Source: an uncultured Aquimarina sp. (lineage in GTDB: Bacteria > Bacteroidota > Bacteroidia > Flavobacteriales > Flavobacteriaceae). Taken from it: DNA of 10,947 nucleotides. A program made the translations under genes and the position numbers. The notes beneath the pieces were generated by a model. It did no database searches. It was given only the letters and a program-made list of their open reading frames with translations, and was not told where the DNA came from. Position 1 is the first letter of the stretch; every line of letters starts with the position of its first letter. Shown here in pieces: positions 1-7,160 of the stretch. The stretch lies in contig CALGNG010000326.1 of the NCBI GenBank assembly GCA_937958735.1, positions 1 to 10,947 of the forward strand, given 5' to 3'.

Positions 1-1087
1 CCAGAAAAAAATGTATGTTACGGGGGCTGTAGGGCAAACTCATCATGGTGCTTCTTCCCATAAAGATATGATCCATGAGGGTTTTATAAACGAATATATG
101 ATGCCTAACTCCACGGCTTATAATGAAACATGTGCTAATATTTGTAACGCTATGTTTAGCTACCGGATGTTAGGACTAAAAGGAGAAGCAAAATATGCCG
201 ATATTATGGAGCTAGTCTTATACAACAGTGCATTGTCTGGTATAAGCATCGAGGGTAAAGATTATTTTTATGCTAACCCACTACGTGTAAATTCCAATGG
301 ACGAGTAACAGAAGACAATGGAACCGAGACCGAAGAGCGCCTACCTTATATTAATTGTTTTTGTTGCCCTCCAAATTTGGTAAGAACCATAGCAAAATCC
401 CCCAACTGGGCGTATAGTTTATCTAACAATGGGCTAAGTGTAAATTTATATGGAGGGAACAAATTAAAAACCCATCTAATAGATGGTTCCGAATTAGAAC
501 TTACTCAAGAAACCAATTACCCTTGGGAAGGGAACATTAAAATTGCCATACAAAAGGCAAAGAAAAACCCTTTTGATATAGCTTTAAGAATACCCGATTG
601 GGCTAACAACGCCACTATTAAAATAAACGGAAAAAATGCAGGAGTATCTGTAGCCTCAGGAAAATATGCTAAGATTAGCAGAAAATGGAAAAAAGGAGAT
701 GTAATTTCTTTGGATTTGCCTATGAGTGTAAATTTAATACAAGGGCATAATCGTATAGAGGAGGTGCGCAACCAAGTAGCCGTAAAACGTGGTCCAGTGG
801 TGTATTGTTTGGAATCTAAAGATTTACCTAAAGACACCAAAATATTACAAGCCTATTTGCCTTCCACATCAACCATGAAATCCAATTATCAATCTAATTT
901 ATTGGGAGGAGTTGTTGCTATAGATTCGGATATATGGATTAGAGAAGACAATTCCCAAGCTATGTATCGTCCAATATCTAAACCTATATGGAAAAAAACA
1001 AGTACTCAGTTTATACCATACTTTTCTTGGAGCAATAGAGGAAAAAGCGAAATGAGTGTATGGCTTCCTATTATTTGGAACGAATAA
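1..1087 (+). CDS. GH127-family glycoside hydrolase (C-terminal part, 5' end outside the window)
   Basis: The reading frame is open to the left edge (codons from base 2 read Q-K-K before the first Met at 11), so this is the last ~360 residues of a protein that usually has about 600-700. Counting from the Met at 11, E23, E39, C41, C118 and C119 occur in the contexts HEGF, NETCAN and CFCCPPN. From memory, the GH127 beta-L-arabinofuranosidase HypBA1 uses E322 as acid/base, E338, C340, C417 and C418 as zinc ligands, and C417 as nucleophile; the spacing here is identical, so the active site looks intact. The remainder (from ~residue 140) is the beta-rich C-terminal region of the family. The true N-terminus and any signal peptide cannot be seen. 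The next two genes are a GH16 and a sulfatase on the same strand, so it probably takes part in degrading a sulfated polysaccharide. Its sugar may be L-arabinofuranose or, as in Zobellia carrageenan use, 3,6-anhydro-D-galactose; sequence alone does not decide. Confidence 0.88.
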   Translation, partial: QKKMYVTGAVGQTHHGASSHKDMIHEGFINEYMMPNSTAYNETCANICNAMFSYRMLGLKGEAKYADIMELVLYNSALSGISIEGKDYFYANPLRVNSNGRVTEDNGTETEERLPYINCFCCPPNLVRTIAKSPNWAYSLSNNGLSVNLYGGNKLKTHLIDGSELELTQETNYPWEGNIKIAIQKAKKNPFDIALRIPDWANNATIKINGKNAGVSVASGKYAKISRKWKKGDVISLDLPMSVNLIQGHNRIEEVRNQVAVKRGPVVYCLESKDLPKDTKILQAYLPSTSTMKSNYQSNLLGGVVAIDSDIWIREDNSQAMYRPISKPIWKKTSTQFIPYFSWSNRGKSEMSVWLPIIWNE

Positions 1088-1118
1088 TAAAACGTATGTA
1101 ATTTTAATAACAAAATAG

Positions 1119-1126
1119 TAGTTTTG
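1119..1126 (+). promoter_or_regulatory. Possible -7 element upstream of the GH16 gene
   Basis: TAGTTTTG matches the Bacteroidota -7 consensus TANNTTTG and lies about 105 bp before the GH16 start. No convincing -33 TTG is found ~19 bp upstream, so this is a weak call. If real, the GH16 leader would include the hairpin at 1163-1194. Confidence 0.25.
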
Positions 1127-1162
1127 TATAAAAAAGGTATAATTATTGAGGAGACAATAAAT

Positions 1163-1194
1163 CTATTGTGGTCTTTCTATAAAGAGAGCAATAG
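1163..1194 (+). repeat. Imperfect hairpin in the GH127-GH16 gap
   Basis: CTATTG (1163-1168) pairs with CAATAG (1189-1194), and TCTTT (1172-1176) pairs with AAAGA (1181-1185) around a 4-nt loop, with a 3x3 internal loop between the two stems. GGTCTTTC occurs twice, at 1170-1177 and 1194-1201. No T-run follows, so it is unlikely to be an intrinsic terminator. It may be an mRNA leader or processing structure between two locus genes. Confidence 0.4.
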
Positions 1195-1230
1195 GTCTTT
1201 CCTAAAATACCAATAATCAAATTAGCTTAA

Positions 1231-2142
1231 ATGATGCCATTAAAAATACCCCCAATAAAAATTATTACATTATTATTAGTTGTATTTCAGGGTGTAAATG
1301 CCCAAAAAAAGAAAGTATATCCATTGTCGGACAGTACCAATACCCAAAAATGGACACTCTTAAAAGAGGTGAGTGACGAGTTTAATAAAAATAAACTAGA
1401 CTTAAAAAAATGGTGGGCTGTAGGAGAATTTAAAAATGGAAAGCCAGAGTATAAAAATCCCCAACAGCCAGCAAAAAAAGTTTGGATAGGTCGTGCGCCA
1501 TCACAATTTTCTGGAAATAATTATAGGTTTAGAGACGGTAAATTATTACTAGATACCAAGTGGGAACCGGACTTTCCTTTTTCTCAGAAACCAGATAAGG
1601 CAGGCAAGAAGTTCGAAAATATTACTACCGCCTGTATTATTGCTAAGAACCAATTTAGGTATGGCTATATGGAAATTCGTTGTAAAGCAGCAGATGCACC
1701 CATTACAAGTTCTTTCTGGGCAACAGGTAAGGGAACCGAATTGGATGTGTTTGAATTTTTTGGAGATCACCAGCAACCCCAAAAAGAAGCAGCAGGAAAA
1801 GATAAAGAATTTTTATGGACTATTATAGACTGGACAAAGAGGCCAAAACATGGAAGAAGAAATTGGAGAGAAGATGTAATTTTAGATTGGAGGGTAGCAG
1901 ACGATTTCCATACTTATGGATGTGATTGGGGACCTACCTATTTAAAGTATTATGCAGACGGAAAGCTTATTGGAGAAATAACCAAAGAAGAAGTAGAAGC
2001 GGCTGGTAAGGATTGGATATTAGTACAACCCATGAAAATATGGTTGGATCAAGAAACTTTTCCATGGAATGGTATTCCTGCAGAAAAAGATTTACCGGCA
2101 GAATTTGAAATTGATTACGTAAGAGTTTGGCAAAAAAAATAG
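1231..2142 (+). CDS. Secreted GH16-family endo-glycanase (agarase/porphyranase/carrageenase-type fold)
   Basis: The protein has 303 residues. Residues 1-24 form a signal peptide (hydrophobic IITLLLVVFQG, likely signal-peptidase-I cut after VNA-24), without a lipobox Cys. The GH16 signature ExDxxE is ELDVFE at 170-175: E170 is the expected nucleophile, D172 the assisting residue and E175 the acid/base, in the beta-bulge form typical of laminarinases, agarases, porphyranases and carrageenases. Flanking FRYGYMEIR (142-150) and SSFW (160-163) are core GH16 strands, and the protein ends with FEIDYVRVW, the usual last strand. There is no carbohydrate-binding module and no type-IX secretion tail, so a periplasmic or simply exported enzyme is likely. 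Two adjacent ATGs (1231, 1234) are possible starts; no Shine-Dalgarno is visible. It probably cuts beta-linked galactan or glucan chains; the sulfatase and GH127 neighbours favour a red-algal galactan. I cannot assign a subfamily by eye. Confidence 0.9.
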   Translation: MMPLKIPPIKIITLLLVVFQGVNAQKKKVYPLSDSTNTQKWTLLKEVSDEFNKNKLDLKKWWAVGEFKNGKPEYKNPQQPAKKVWIGRAPSQFSGNNYRFRDGKLLLDTKWEPDFPFSQKPDKAGKKFENITTACIIAKNQFRYGYMEIRCKAADAPITSSFWATGKGTELDVFEFFGDHQQPQKEAAGKDKEFLWTIIDWTKRPKHGRRNWREDVILDWRVADDFHTYGCDWGPTYLKYYADGKLIGEITKEEVEAAGKDWILVQPMKIWLDQETFPWNGIPAEKDLPAEFEIDYVRVWQKK

Positions 2143-2143
2143 A

Positions 2144-2180
2144 CTAATTTAAAAAGGATTAAAAATCCTCCCTAAATTAG
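2144..2180 (+). repeat. Two-tier hairpin in the GH16-sulfatase gap
   Basis: CTAATTT (2144-2150) pairs perfectly with AAATTAG (2174-2180). Inside it, AGGATT (2155-2160) pairs with AATCCT (2164-2169) around an AAA loop, with an unpaired 4x4 interior. It begins one base after the GH16 stop codon. The bases after it are AT-rich but hold no clean T-run, so it could be a weak or partial terminator, or a 3'-end stabilizer that sets different mRNA levels for the two genes. Confidence 0.55.
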
Positions 2181-2215
2181 CAGAAAATTTTAGAAAATTA
2201 ATAGTAAATAAGATA

Positions 2216-3808
2216 ATGAAAGATTTAAATAAAATACTCCTTTTGGTTTTGGTTTCCTTGGGAGGTTATGCTCAAAAAAAACCGAATATCCTTTTTATAG
2301 CGGTAGACGATCTTAAAACGGAACTAGGTAGTTATGGATCCGATGTAGTATTGTCTCCAAATATAGATGCTTTGGCTAACGACGGAGTGCAGTTTAATAG
2401 GGCCTATTGCCAACAAGCTATTTGTGGACCTTCTCGTGCAAGTGTTATGACGGGATCTCGTCCAGAATCTATAAATGTTATCGACCTATTTCAAGACTTT
2501 AGAGAAAATCGTCCTAGTATTGTAACCATACCACAACACTTTAAAGAAAACGGTTACGAAACCACCTATGTAGGTAAAGTGTTTCATCCAGGATATTCCG
2601 ACGATGAAATGTCTTGGACGCGTAAAGCGACTTATCCTCCAAAAGACCCTAATGTGCCTAAAACTAAAGGGGCTTATGCTTCTAAAGAAAATCAAGAGAT
2701 TTATGAAAAAAACAGAATAGATCTAGAGGCACGTTATGGAGAAGAGGTAATCCGTAAAAACTGGTTAGCTCACGGACCAGGTATAGAGGCTATAGATGTG
2801 CCAGACGAAACCTATAAAGATGGATACAATACATTAGCCGCAATAGAAACTTTTAAAGAGCTTAAGAAAAGCGATAAGCCTTGGTTTTTAGGATTAGGGT
2901 ACCTTAAGCCACATTTAGACTGGATTGCTCCAAAAAAATATTGGGATCTATACGATAGAGACCAAATTAAAATTGCAAGCCAGATTAATCCTCCTAAAAA
3001 TGGAGCTTCTTTAGGGTTGTCAGAATCTATGGAAGTAAGAGTAGGAGCAAGTGTTCCTAAAACAGAACCTTTTACTCCAGAGCTACAAAGAGAGTTGCGT
3101 CACGGATATTATGCTTGTATTAGTTATATAGATGCCCAACTAGGAAAAGTAGTAGAGGCATTAAAAGAGGCTGGCGAGTACGAAAACACCATAATTGTTT
3201 TATGGTCGGATCACGGCTTTAATCTAGGAGAAATGGGATATTGGGGTAAAGCTACCAATTACGAAGTAGCAACAAGAGTGCCTTTTATTATTAAAGCACC
3301 AGGAAAAGCGAAACAAGCTAAAACAGATGCTTTAGTAGAGCTTGTAGATATTTTTCCAACACTTAACGAGTTGGCGGGTTTAGAGAACCCATCTAATGTA
3401 GAAGGAAAAAGTTTAGTGCCTTTATTAAAAAAACCAGACTGCGAGTGGGACGAAGTGGCTTACAGTGTATTTCCAAGTCCAGCATTGCGTGAGTGGGCGG
3501 CAAGACCTTGGACACCCCCATTTCGTACAGCATTTTTTGCGCCATTAATCAAAAAAATAGAAGCACGTATAGGAAAACAAATGGGAGAAAAATGGAATCG
3601 TAAAACCTTCGAAAAGTTTGTAATGGGATACGCTATGCGTACCGATCGTTACCGTATGGTAGTTTGGAAAGACAGAAGAAAACCAAAAGAAGAGCCTTTG
3701 TTTGTAGAGTTATACGATCATAAAAAAGACCCTACAGAATCGGTAAACGTTGCCGATAAAAATCCTAAAATAGTAAGCAAATTATTGCTGCAATTAGCAG
3801 CAAAATAA
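2216..3808 (+). CDS. Secreted S1-family (formylglycine) sulfatase, iduronate-2-sulfatase-like
   Basis: The protein has 530 residues. Residues 1-19 are a signal peptide (ILLLVLVSLGGYA, cut before QKK). The sulfatase fold follows: metal ligands D31-D32 in FIAVDD; the Cys-type activation motif C70-G-P-S-R74, whose Cys must be oxidized to formylglycine by a maturase encoded elsewhere; GKVFH (120-124) with K121 and H124; KPH (231-233); and SDHGFNLGE (331-339) with D332 and H333 as further metal ligands, then K345. The KPHLDWIAPKKYWDLYD region and overall layout resemble iduronate-2-sulfatase-like proteins (SulfAtlas S1_7), a group that marine flavobacteria use on algal polysaccharides; that subfamily is my inference. 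The C-terminal part (from ~430) carries the family's MRTDRYRMV strand and LYDHKKDP motif. All key residues are present. Its position behind GH16 and GH127 implies removal of sulfate esters from the same glycan in the periplasm. It is closed by a strong terminator. Confidence 0.92.
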   Translation: MKDLNKILLLVLVSLGGYAQKKPNILFIAVDDLKTELGSYGSDVVLSPNIDALANDGVQFNRAYCQQAICGPSRASVMTGSRPESINVIDLFQDFRENRPSIVTIPQHFKENGYETTYVGKVFHPGYSDDEMSWTRKATYPPKDPNVPKTKGAYASKENQEIYEKNRIDLEARYGEEVIRKNWLAHGPGIEAIDVPDETYKDGYNTLAAIETFKELKKSDKPWFLGLGYLKPHLDWIAPKKYWDLYDRDQIKIASQINPPKNGASLGLSESMEVRVGASVPKTEPFTPELQRELRHGYYACISYIDAQLGKVVEALKEAGEYENTIIVLWSDHGFNLGEMGYWGKATNYEVATRVPFIIKAPGKAKQAKTDALVELVDIFPTLNELAGLENPSNVEGKSLVPLLKKPDCEWDEVAYSVFPSPALREWAARPWTPPFRTAFFAPLIKKIEARIGKQMGEKWNRKTFEKFVMGYAMRTDRYRMVVWKDRRKPKEEPLFVELYDHKKDPTESVNVADKNPKIVSKLLLQLAAK

Positions 3809-3882
3809 AAATTATTACAAAGTGGATCACAGGGGCTAATTTTCGATTTGGAAAGTTAGCCCCTGTTATTTTGTAATAATTT
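3809..3882 (+). terminator. Nested double-stem terminator after the sulfatase gene
   Basis: The inner stem pairs 3830-3844 with 3851-3865 (GC core CAGGGGCTAA/TTAGCCCCTG, 15 bp with one G-T wobble, 6-nt loop) and is followed by TTATTTTG. An outer stem pairs 3809-3821 with 3870-3882 (13 bp, core ATTATTACAAA). It starts directly after the sulfatase stop and separates the polysaccharide locus from yicC. Confidence 0.85.
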
Positions 3883-3922
3883 AGAAAACCTCTTGGGTTA
3901 GTTAAGCTTATCACAAAAAACG

Positions 3923-3930
3923 TATCTTTG
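3923..3930 (+). promoter_or_regulatory. -7 promoter element for yicC-gmk
   Basis: TATCTTTG matches the Bacteroidota -7 consensus TANNTTTG exactly and ends 20 bp before the yicC ATG, giving a short leader. The -33 region has no clean TTG at the usual spacing, so only the -7 half is strong. It follows the terminator immediately, as expected for a new transcription unit. Confidence 0.55.
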
Positions 3931-3950
3931 TTAGTTACAATTAGCAAGAA

Positions 3951-4808
3951 ATGATACACTCCATGACAGGCTTTGGGAAAGCCATTCTTCAATTAGAAAA
4001 TAAAAAAATTAATATAGAAATTAAGTCGTTAAACAGTAAAAGTTTAGATCTTAATGTTCGTATGCCTCAGCAATATAGAGAGAAAGAATTAATATTGCGG
4101 AATCAAATCTCTCAAGCGCTAACCAGAGGTAAAGTGGATTTTGGATTATATATCGAAAATACCATGGAGGAATCCAAATCCAAAATAAATACGCCTATAG
4201 TAAAAGAATACCTGTCACAACTAAGTGCCATTTCTACGGTAAGCGAAACAGAATTACTGTCTATAGCCATGCGTTTACCAGACGTTCTTAAAACAGAACG
4301 CGAGGAGGTAGACGAAAGCGAATTTTTGAAAATAAAAGGAGTCCTTTCCGAAGCCTTAAAAAATATTAACGAATATCGTTTAACAGAAGGGAAAGTATTA
4401 GAAAACGATTTTAGATTGCGTATTAGTACGATAGATACCTTACTGGAAGAAGTTATAAAAATAGATCCAGACCGTATTAGTAATGTTAGGGAGCGTTTAC
4501 AAAAAGGAATTGCCGAATTAAAAGAGCGTGTAGACGAAAATCGTTTTGAACAAGAACTGGTATATTATATCGAAAAATTTGATATTACCGAGGAAAAAGT
4601 GCGTTTAAAGAATCATCTAGAATATTTTATAGAAAATTTAGATTCTAAAGATTCTAACGGAAAAAAATTAGCCTTTATTACCCAAGAGATAGGAAGAGAA
4701 ATTAATACTATTGGAAGTAAGTCTAATTTTGCTCCAATGCAAAAATTAGTAGTAGAGATGAAGGACGAGTTAGAAAAGATTAAAGAACAACTTTTAAATG
4801 TACTGTAA
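3951..4808 (+). CDS. yicC: YicC/YloC-family endoribonuclease
   Basis: The protein has 285 residues, the usual family length. It opens with the diagnostic MIHSMTGFGKA (1-11) of the N-terminal YicC domain, and the last ~90 residues form the C-terminal domain (DUF1732), recognizable by NGKKLAFITQEIGREINTIGSKSN, with its many charged helices, and VVEMKDELEKIKEQ at the end. E. coli YicC and B. subtilis YloC have been described as endoribonucleases, with YicC linked to small-RNA decay, so a cytoplasmic RNA-processing role is likely here; the substrate is not evident. The start at 3951 is supported by the family N-terminus and by the -7 element just upstream. Its stop overlaps the gmk start (TAATG, one shared base), indicating translational coupling. 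The yicC-gmk pairing is found widely across bacteria. Nothing appears truncated or out of frame. Confidence 0.95.
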   Translation: MIHSMTGFGKAILQLENKKINIEIKSLNSKSLDLNVRMPQQYREKELILRNQISQALTRGKVDFGLYIENTMEESKSKINTPIVKEYLSQLSAISTVSETELLSIAMRLPDVLKTEREEVDESEFLKIKGVLSEALKNINEYRLTEGKVLENDFRLRISTIDTLLEEVIKIDPDRISNVRERLQKGIAELKERVDENRFEQELVYYIEKFDITEEKVRLKNHLEYFIENLDSKDSNGKKLAFITQEIGREINTIGSKSNFAPMQKLVVEMKDELEKIKEQLLNVL

Positions 4809-5380
4809 TGGGTAATGGAAAATTAATAGTTTTTTCGGCACCCTCTGGGAGTGGAAAAACTACTATTGTACAGCATTTATTAAAACAAACCAATTTACCT
4901 TTAGAATTCTCTATATCCGCAACATCGCGTGCGCCTAGAGGAGAAGAAATAGAAGGTAAAGATTATTACTACCTAAGTGCCAACGATTTTAAATTAAAAA
5001 TACAAAACGACGAGTTCCTAGAATACGAAGAGGTATATGCCGATAACTTTTATGGTACTTTAAAAAGTGAGGTAAACCGAATTTGGGAAAAAGGAAAAGC
5101 CGTTATTTTTGATATAGATGTGGTAGGAGGATTAAATATAGAAGAGCAATTTCCAGAAGAAACCCTATCTATTTTTGTGCAACCACCAAATCTAGAAGAG
5201 TTGGAGCGCCGCCTTAGGGGTAGAGGAACAGAGTCCGAAGAAAAAATTAAAATGCGACTAGACAAGTCTACAACCGAATTGGAGTTTGCGCCAAAATTTG
5301 ATGCCATTATAACTAATGATAATTTAGAAATTGCCAAGCAAGAAGCTTTTCAACTAATTTCTAAGTTTTTAAAAAAATAA
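4808..5380 (+). CDS. gmk: Guanylate kinase
   Basis: This enzyme phosphorylates GMP to GDP with ATP in purine nucleotide synthesis in the cytoplasm. The protein has 190 residues, close to the ~200 of bacterial Gmk. The P-loop is SAPSGSGKTT (10-19), with K17 and T18 contacting the ATP phosphates. The GMP-binding segment follows, with ISATSRAPRGEE (36-47) carrying R41 and R44, then GKDYYYLS (50-57). EYEEVYADNFYGT is the next family block, then IFDIDVVGG, and the lid arginines lie in LERRLRGRGTES. The first base of its ATG is the last base of the yicC stop, so it is translated from the same message by termination-reinitiation. Start choice is firm because only six residues precede the first beta strand. 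The downstream gap holds a hairpin before nadD. No defects are seen. Confidence 0.97.
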   Translation: MGNGKLIVFSAPSGSGKTTIVQHLLKQTNLPLEFSISATSRAPRGEEIEGKDYYYLSANDFKLKIQNDEFLEYEEVYADNFYGTLKSEVNRIWEKGKAVIFDIDVVGGLNIEEQFPEETLSIFVQPPNLEELERRLRGRGTESEEKIKMRLDKSTTELEFAPKFDAIITNDNLEIAKQEAFQLISKFLKK

Positions 5381-5469
5381 TACATTTAGGTATTAAAATG
5401 CAATTAAAAATAAAAGAGATTAGGTTCTAAAAAAAATAGGATAGCGATAGAGAATTAAAAAATAAATAG

Positions 5470-5500
5470 ATGCCATGCTTAATTTGTTTGGGCATGGCAT
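5470..5500 (+). repeat. Hairpin between gmk and nadD
   Basis: ATGCCATGC (5470-5478) pairs perfectly with GCATGGCAT (5492-5500) around a 13-nt T-rich loop. The bases after it (TAGTGGATTATTT) do not form a proper T-run, so it may be a weak terminator of yicC-gmk or a leader element for nadD. The remaining 206 bp of this gap contain only AT-rich sequence with no supportable gene. Confidence 0.5.
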
Positions 5501-5586
5501 TAGTGGATTATTTAAAAATTGTTTAGACTATATTAGAAATAGTTGAAGAGAGTAATGTAACCCCAGACAAGTTTAGAGTAAAGGAA

Positions 5587-6171
5587 ATGAAAAAAATAGG
5601 ACTGTATTTTGGAACATTTAATCCCATACATATTGGGCATTTAACCATTGCCAACCACATGGTAGAATTTTCCGATTTGGATGAGGTGTGGATGATTGTT
5701 ACCCCCCATAATCCATTTAAAAAGAAAAATACACTACTGGACAACCACCATAGATTAGAAATGGTATATAGGGCTACAGAGGCCTATCCAAATATAAAAC
5801 CTAGCGATATAGAGTTTAAGTTACCACAACCTAATTATACGGTAGAAACTTTAATACATCTAGAAGAGCGATTTCCTAATAAAGAATTTTCTTTAATAAT
5901 GGGCGCCGATAATTTAAAGGGGCTTCATAAATGGAAAAATTATGAAGTAATTTTAGAGAATTATGCTATTTACGTATATCCTAGAATTTCCGAAGGAAAA
6001 GTACCAGAGCAATTTGTAGGACACCCTAAGATAAACCAAGTAGATGCACCAATAATGGAAATTTCTTCCACCTTTATACGCAAGGCTATTAAGAGTAAAA
6101 AAAACATTACACCTTTACTTCCTGTAAAAGTGTGGGAGTATATAGATCTAATGAATTTTTACAAAAATTAG
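5587..6171 (+). CDS. nadD: Nicotinate-nucleotide adenylyltransferase
   Basis: NadD joins nicotinate mononucleotide and ATP to give deamido-NAD, a late step of NAD synthesis in the cytoplasm. The protein has 194 residues, typical of the family. Nucleotidyltransferase motifs are complete: GTFNPIHIGH (9-18) with H15-I-G-H18 as the catalytic HxGH, followed by TPHNPFKKK (39-47) in the substrate loop, MGADNL (105-110) and W116, and the ISSTFIR motif (159-165), which binds the ATP phosphates in this superfamily. The ATG at 5587 is preceded by AAAGGAA, one of few purine-rich sites in the window that resembles a Shine-Dalgarno. It lies 206 bp after gmk on the same strand; readthrough or its own promoter are both possible, since I see no clear TANNTTTG in the gap. 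It faces the next gene tail to tail across 28 bp with no clear terminator. Confidence 0.96.
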   Translation: MKKIGLYFGTFNPIHIGHLTIANHMVEFSDLDEVWMIVTPHNPFKKKNTLLDNHHRLEMVYRATEAYPNIKPSDIEFKLPQPNYTVETLIHLEERFPNKEFSLIMGADNLKGLHKWKNYEVILENYAIYVYPRISEGKVPEQFVGHPKINQVDAPIMEISSTFIRKAIKSKKNITPLLPVKVWEYIDLMNFYKN

Positions 6172-6199
6172 CTTATTCTAATTCTGCTAAAAAGCTTGA

Positions 6200-7135
6200 T
6201 TAAGATCCAGTAAGATCGGGATTAAAAGGCGAAGCATCTTCGTAACTCCAAGTAGCATTACTATGGTTGTTGGTTTGTATCCATTTTTCTACTTTAAAAA
6301 TCCAATACCTTCCTGTATTAGTAGTTTTGTGAGCATCTTCTTCGGATTCTTGATCAAATAATAAACTTGCTTTGCCAGAAAGTTGAAGGGTTCTGTTCAT
6401 TTTAAAATCTATAAAAAGAAGACCAGCATTAGGGTTTTCAACAAAATTCCCTAAAGTGTTATACATACTATTTCCTACGTAATCTGGAATTTTTAAGTCT
6501 CCGTTTTTTAAAACCTCTATAAAACCATAATTACCACCACGGTGGGAAGCATCCATTTTCCCTTCTGCAGACTGGCTTCCTACAAATAATGTATCGCTAT
6601 TTATAATCCAATGTTGTTGGGTCATGGAAAGTGCCGTGCCCATGTTAATATCTGGGATAATAGAGTTGTTTTCTTTAGGTACGTTTAAAACGCGGCGCTG
6701 TATGTATTTAGGACAGTTAGGATAAGCCTCTTCGATCTCTAAGCTTATTCTGTTTTCTTTTAATAAGGCAGTTCCGTTAACTCTAAACCTACGTCTAGAT
6801 CCTAGTTCTATAAATATGCTTCCAACATTAGATTGCGTTTGGATATTAGAATAAATAATATCTTTTCTAGAGCTTCTAATGTTTTCTAGATCAAACAGTA
6901 TTTTTTTAGGGGCAGGGACTTTAGCAAAACCAAAATCGTTAATTAATATAGAAACCCAGATACTCCCTTCTGCATCTTTACTACTTAAAATAACCATAGG
7001 TTGGTTTTTGATAAAAGCTACAGCGCCAGGCACAATAAGATCTTTTACTCCTCTTTGCACACGGTTGGCCATTTTAGTTTCTCCAAACTTTTCTTGTATG
7101 GTTTGCTCTCCTTTATTGTAAATAGTATCCTTCAT
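6200..7135 (-). CDS. Two-barrel pyridoxamine 5'-phosphate oxidase-like flavoprotein
   Basis: The protein has 311 residues and appears to contain two FMN-binding split-barrel halves. The N-terminal half (~35-160) includes GAVAFIKNQPMVILSSKDAEGSIWVS and the strand LGSRRRFRVNGTA (111-123), then YPNCPKYIQRR (138-148). The C-terminal half (~170-265) has LFVGSQSAEGKMDASHRGG (183-201), LKIPDYVGNSMYNTLGN (214-230) and NPNAGLLFIDF (234-244), which form a classic PNPOx-type flavin site. The substrate is unknown; relatives reduce or bind flavins, F420 or heme-like ligands, and true PdxH is shorter (~215 residues) with a single barrel, so I do not call it pdxH. No signal peptide is seen, so it is cytoplasmic. 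It lies downstream of the dsrE-like gene on the same strand but behind a strong terminator, so co-transcription is doubtful. No TANNTTTG promoter was found in the ~30 bp between that terminator and the start. Confidence 0.82.
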   Translation of the reverse strand: MKDTIYNKGEQTIQEKFGETKMANRVQRGVKDLIVPGAVAFIKNQPMVILSSKDAEGSIWVSILINDFGFAKVPAPKKILFDLENIRSSRKDIIYSNIQTQSNVGSIFIELGSRRRFRVNGTALLKENRISLEIEEAYPNCPKYIQRRVLNVPKENNSIIPDINMGTALSMTQQHWIINSDTLFVGSQSAEGKMDASHRGGNYGFIEVLKNGDLKIPDYVGNSMYNTLGNFVENPNAGLLFIDFKMNRTLQLSGKASLLFDQESEEDAHKTTNTGRYWIFKVEKWIQTNNHSNATWSYEDASPFNPDLTGS

Positions 7136-7160
7136 AAAATATTTATTAACGCTAACATTT

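Noticed and set aside
517-840. Open frame on the minus strand inside the GH127 gene
   Set aside because: It is antisense to a clearly recognizable GH127 coding sequence and its product has no family features.
3765-3992. Minus-strand open frame across the terminator and yicC start
   Set aside because: It runs through the double-stem terminator and the yicC promoter; its apparent protein is a by-product of the hairpin sequence.
5398-5430. Ten-codon frame after gmk
   Set aside because: Too short, no ribosome site and no sign of leader-peptide codons.
6168-6190. TTAGC/GCTAA pair as a terminator between nadD and the flavoprotein gene
   Set aside because: Only 5 bp of stem with a 13-nt loop, overlapping the nadD stop codon; not strong enough to call.
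6200-7135. Calling the flavoprotein pdxH
   Set aside because: It is about 100 residues longer than PdxH and contains two split-barrel halves; the PdxH substrate-binding signature was not recognized.
7136-7160. Third TetR operator or -7 promoter before the flavoprotein gene
   Set aside because: No ACCGA/TCGGT half-site and no TANNTTTG was found in this stretch.
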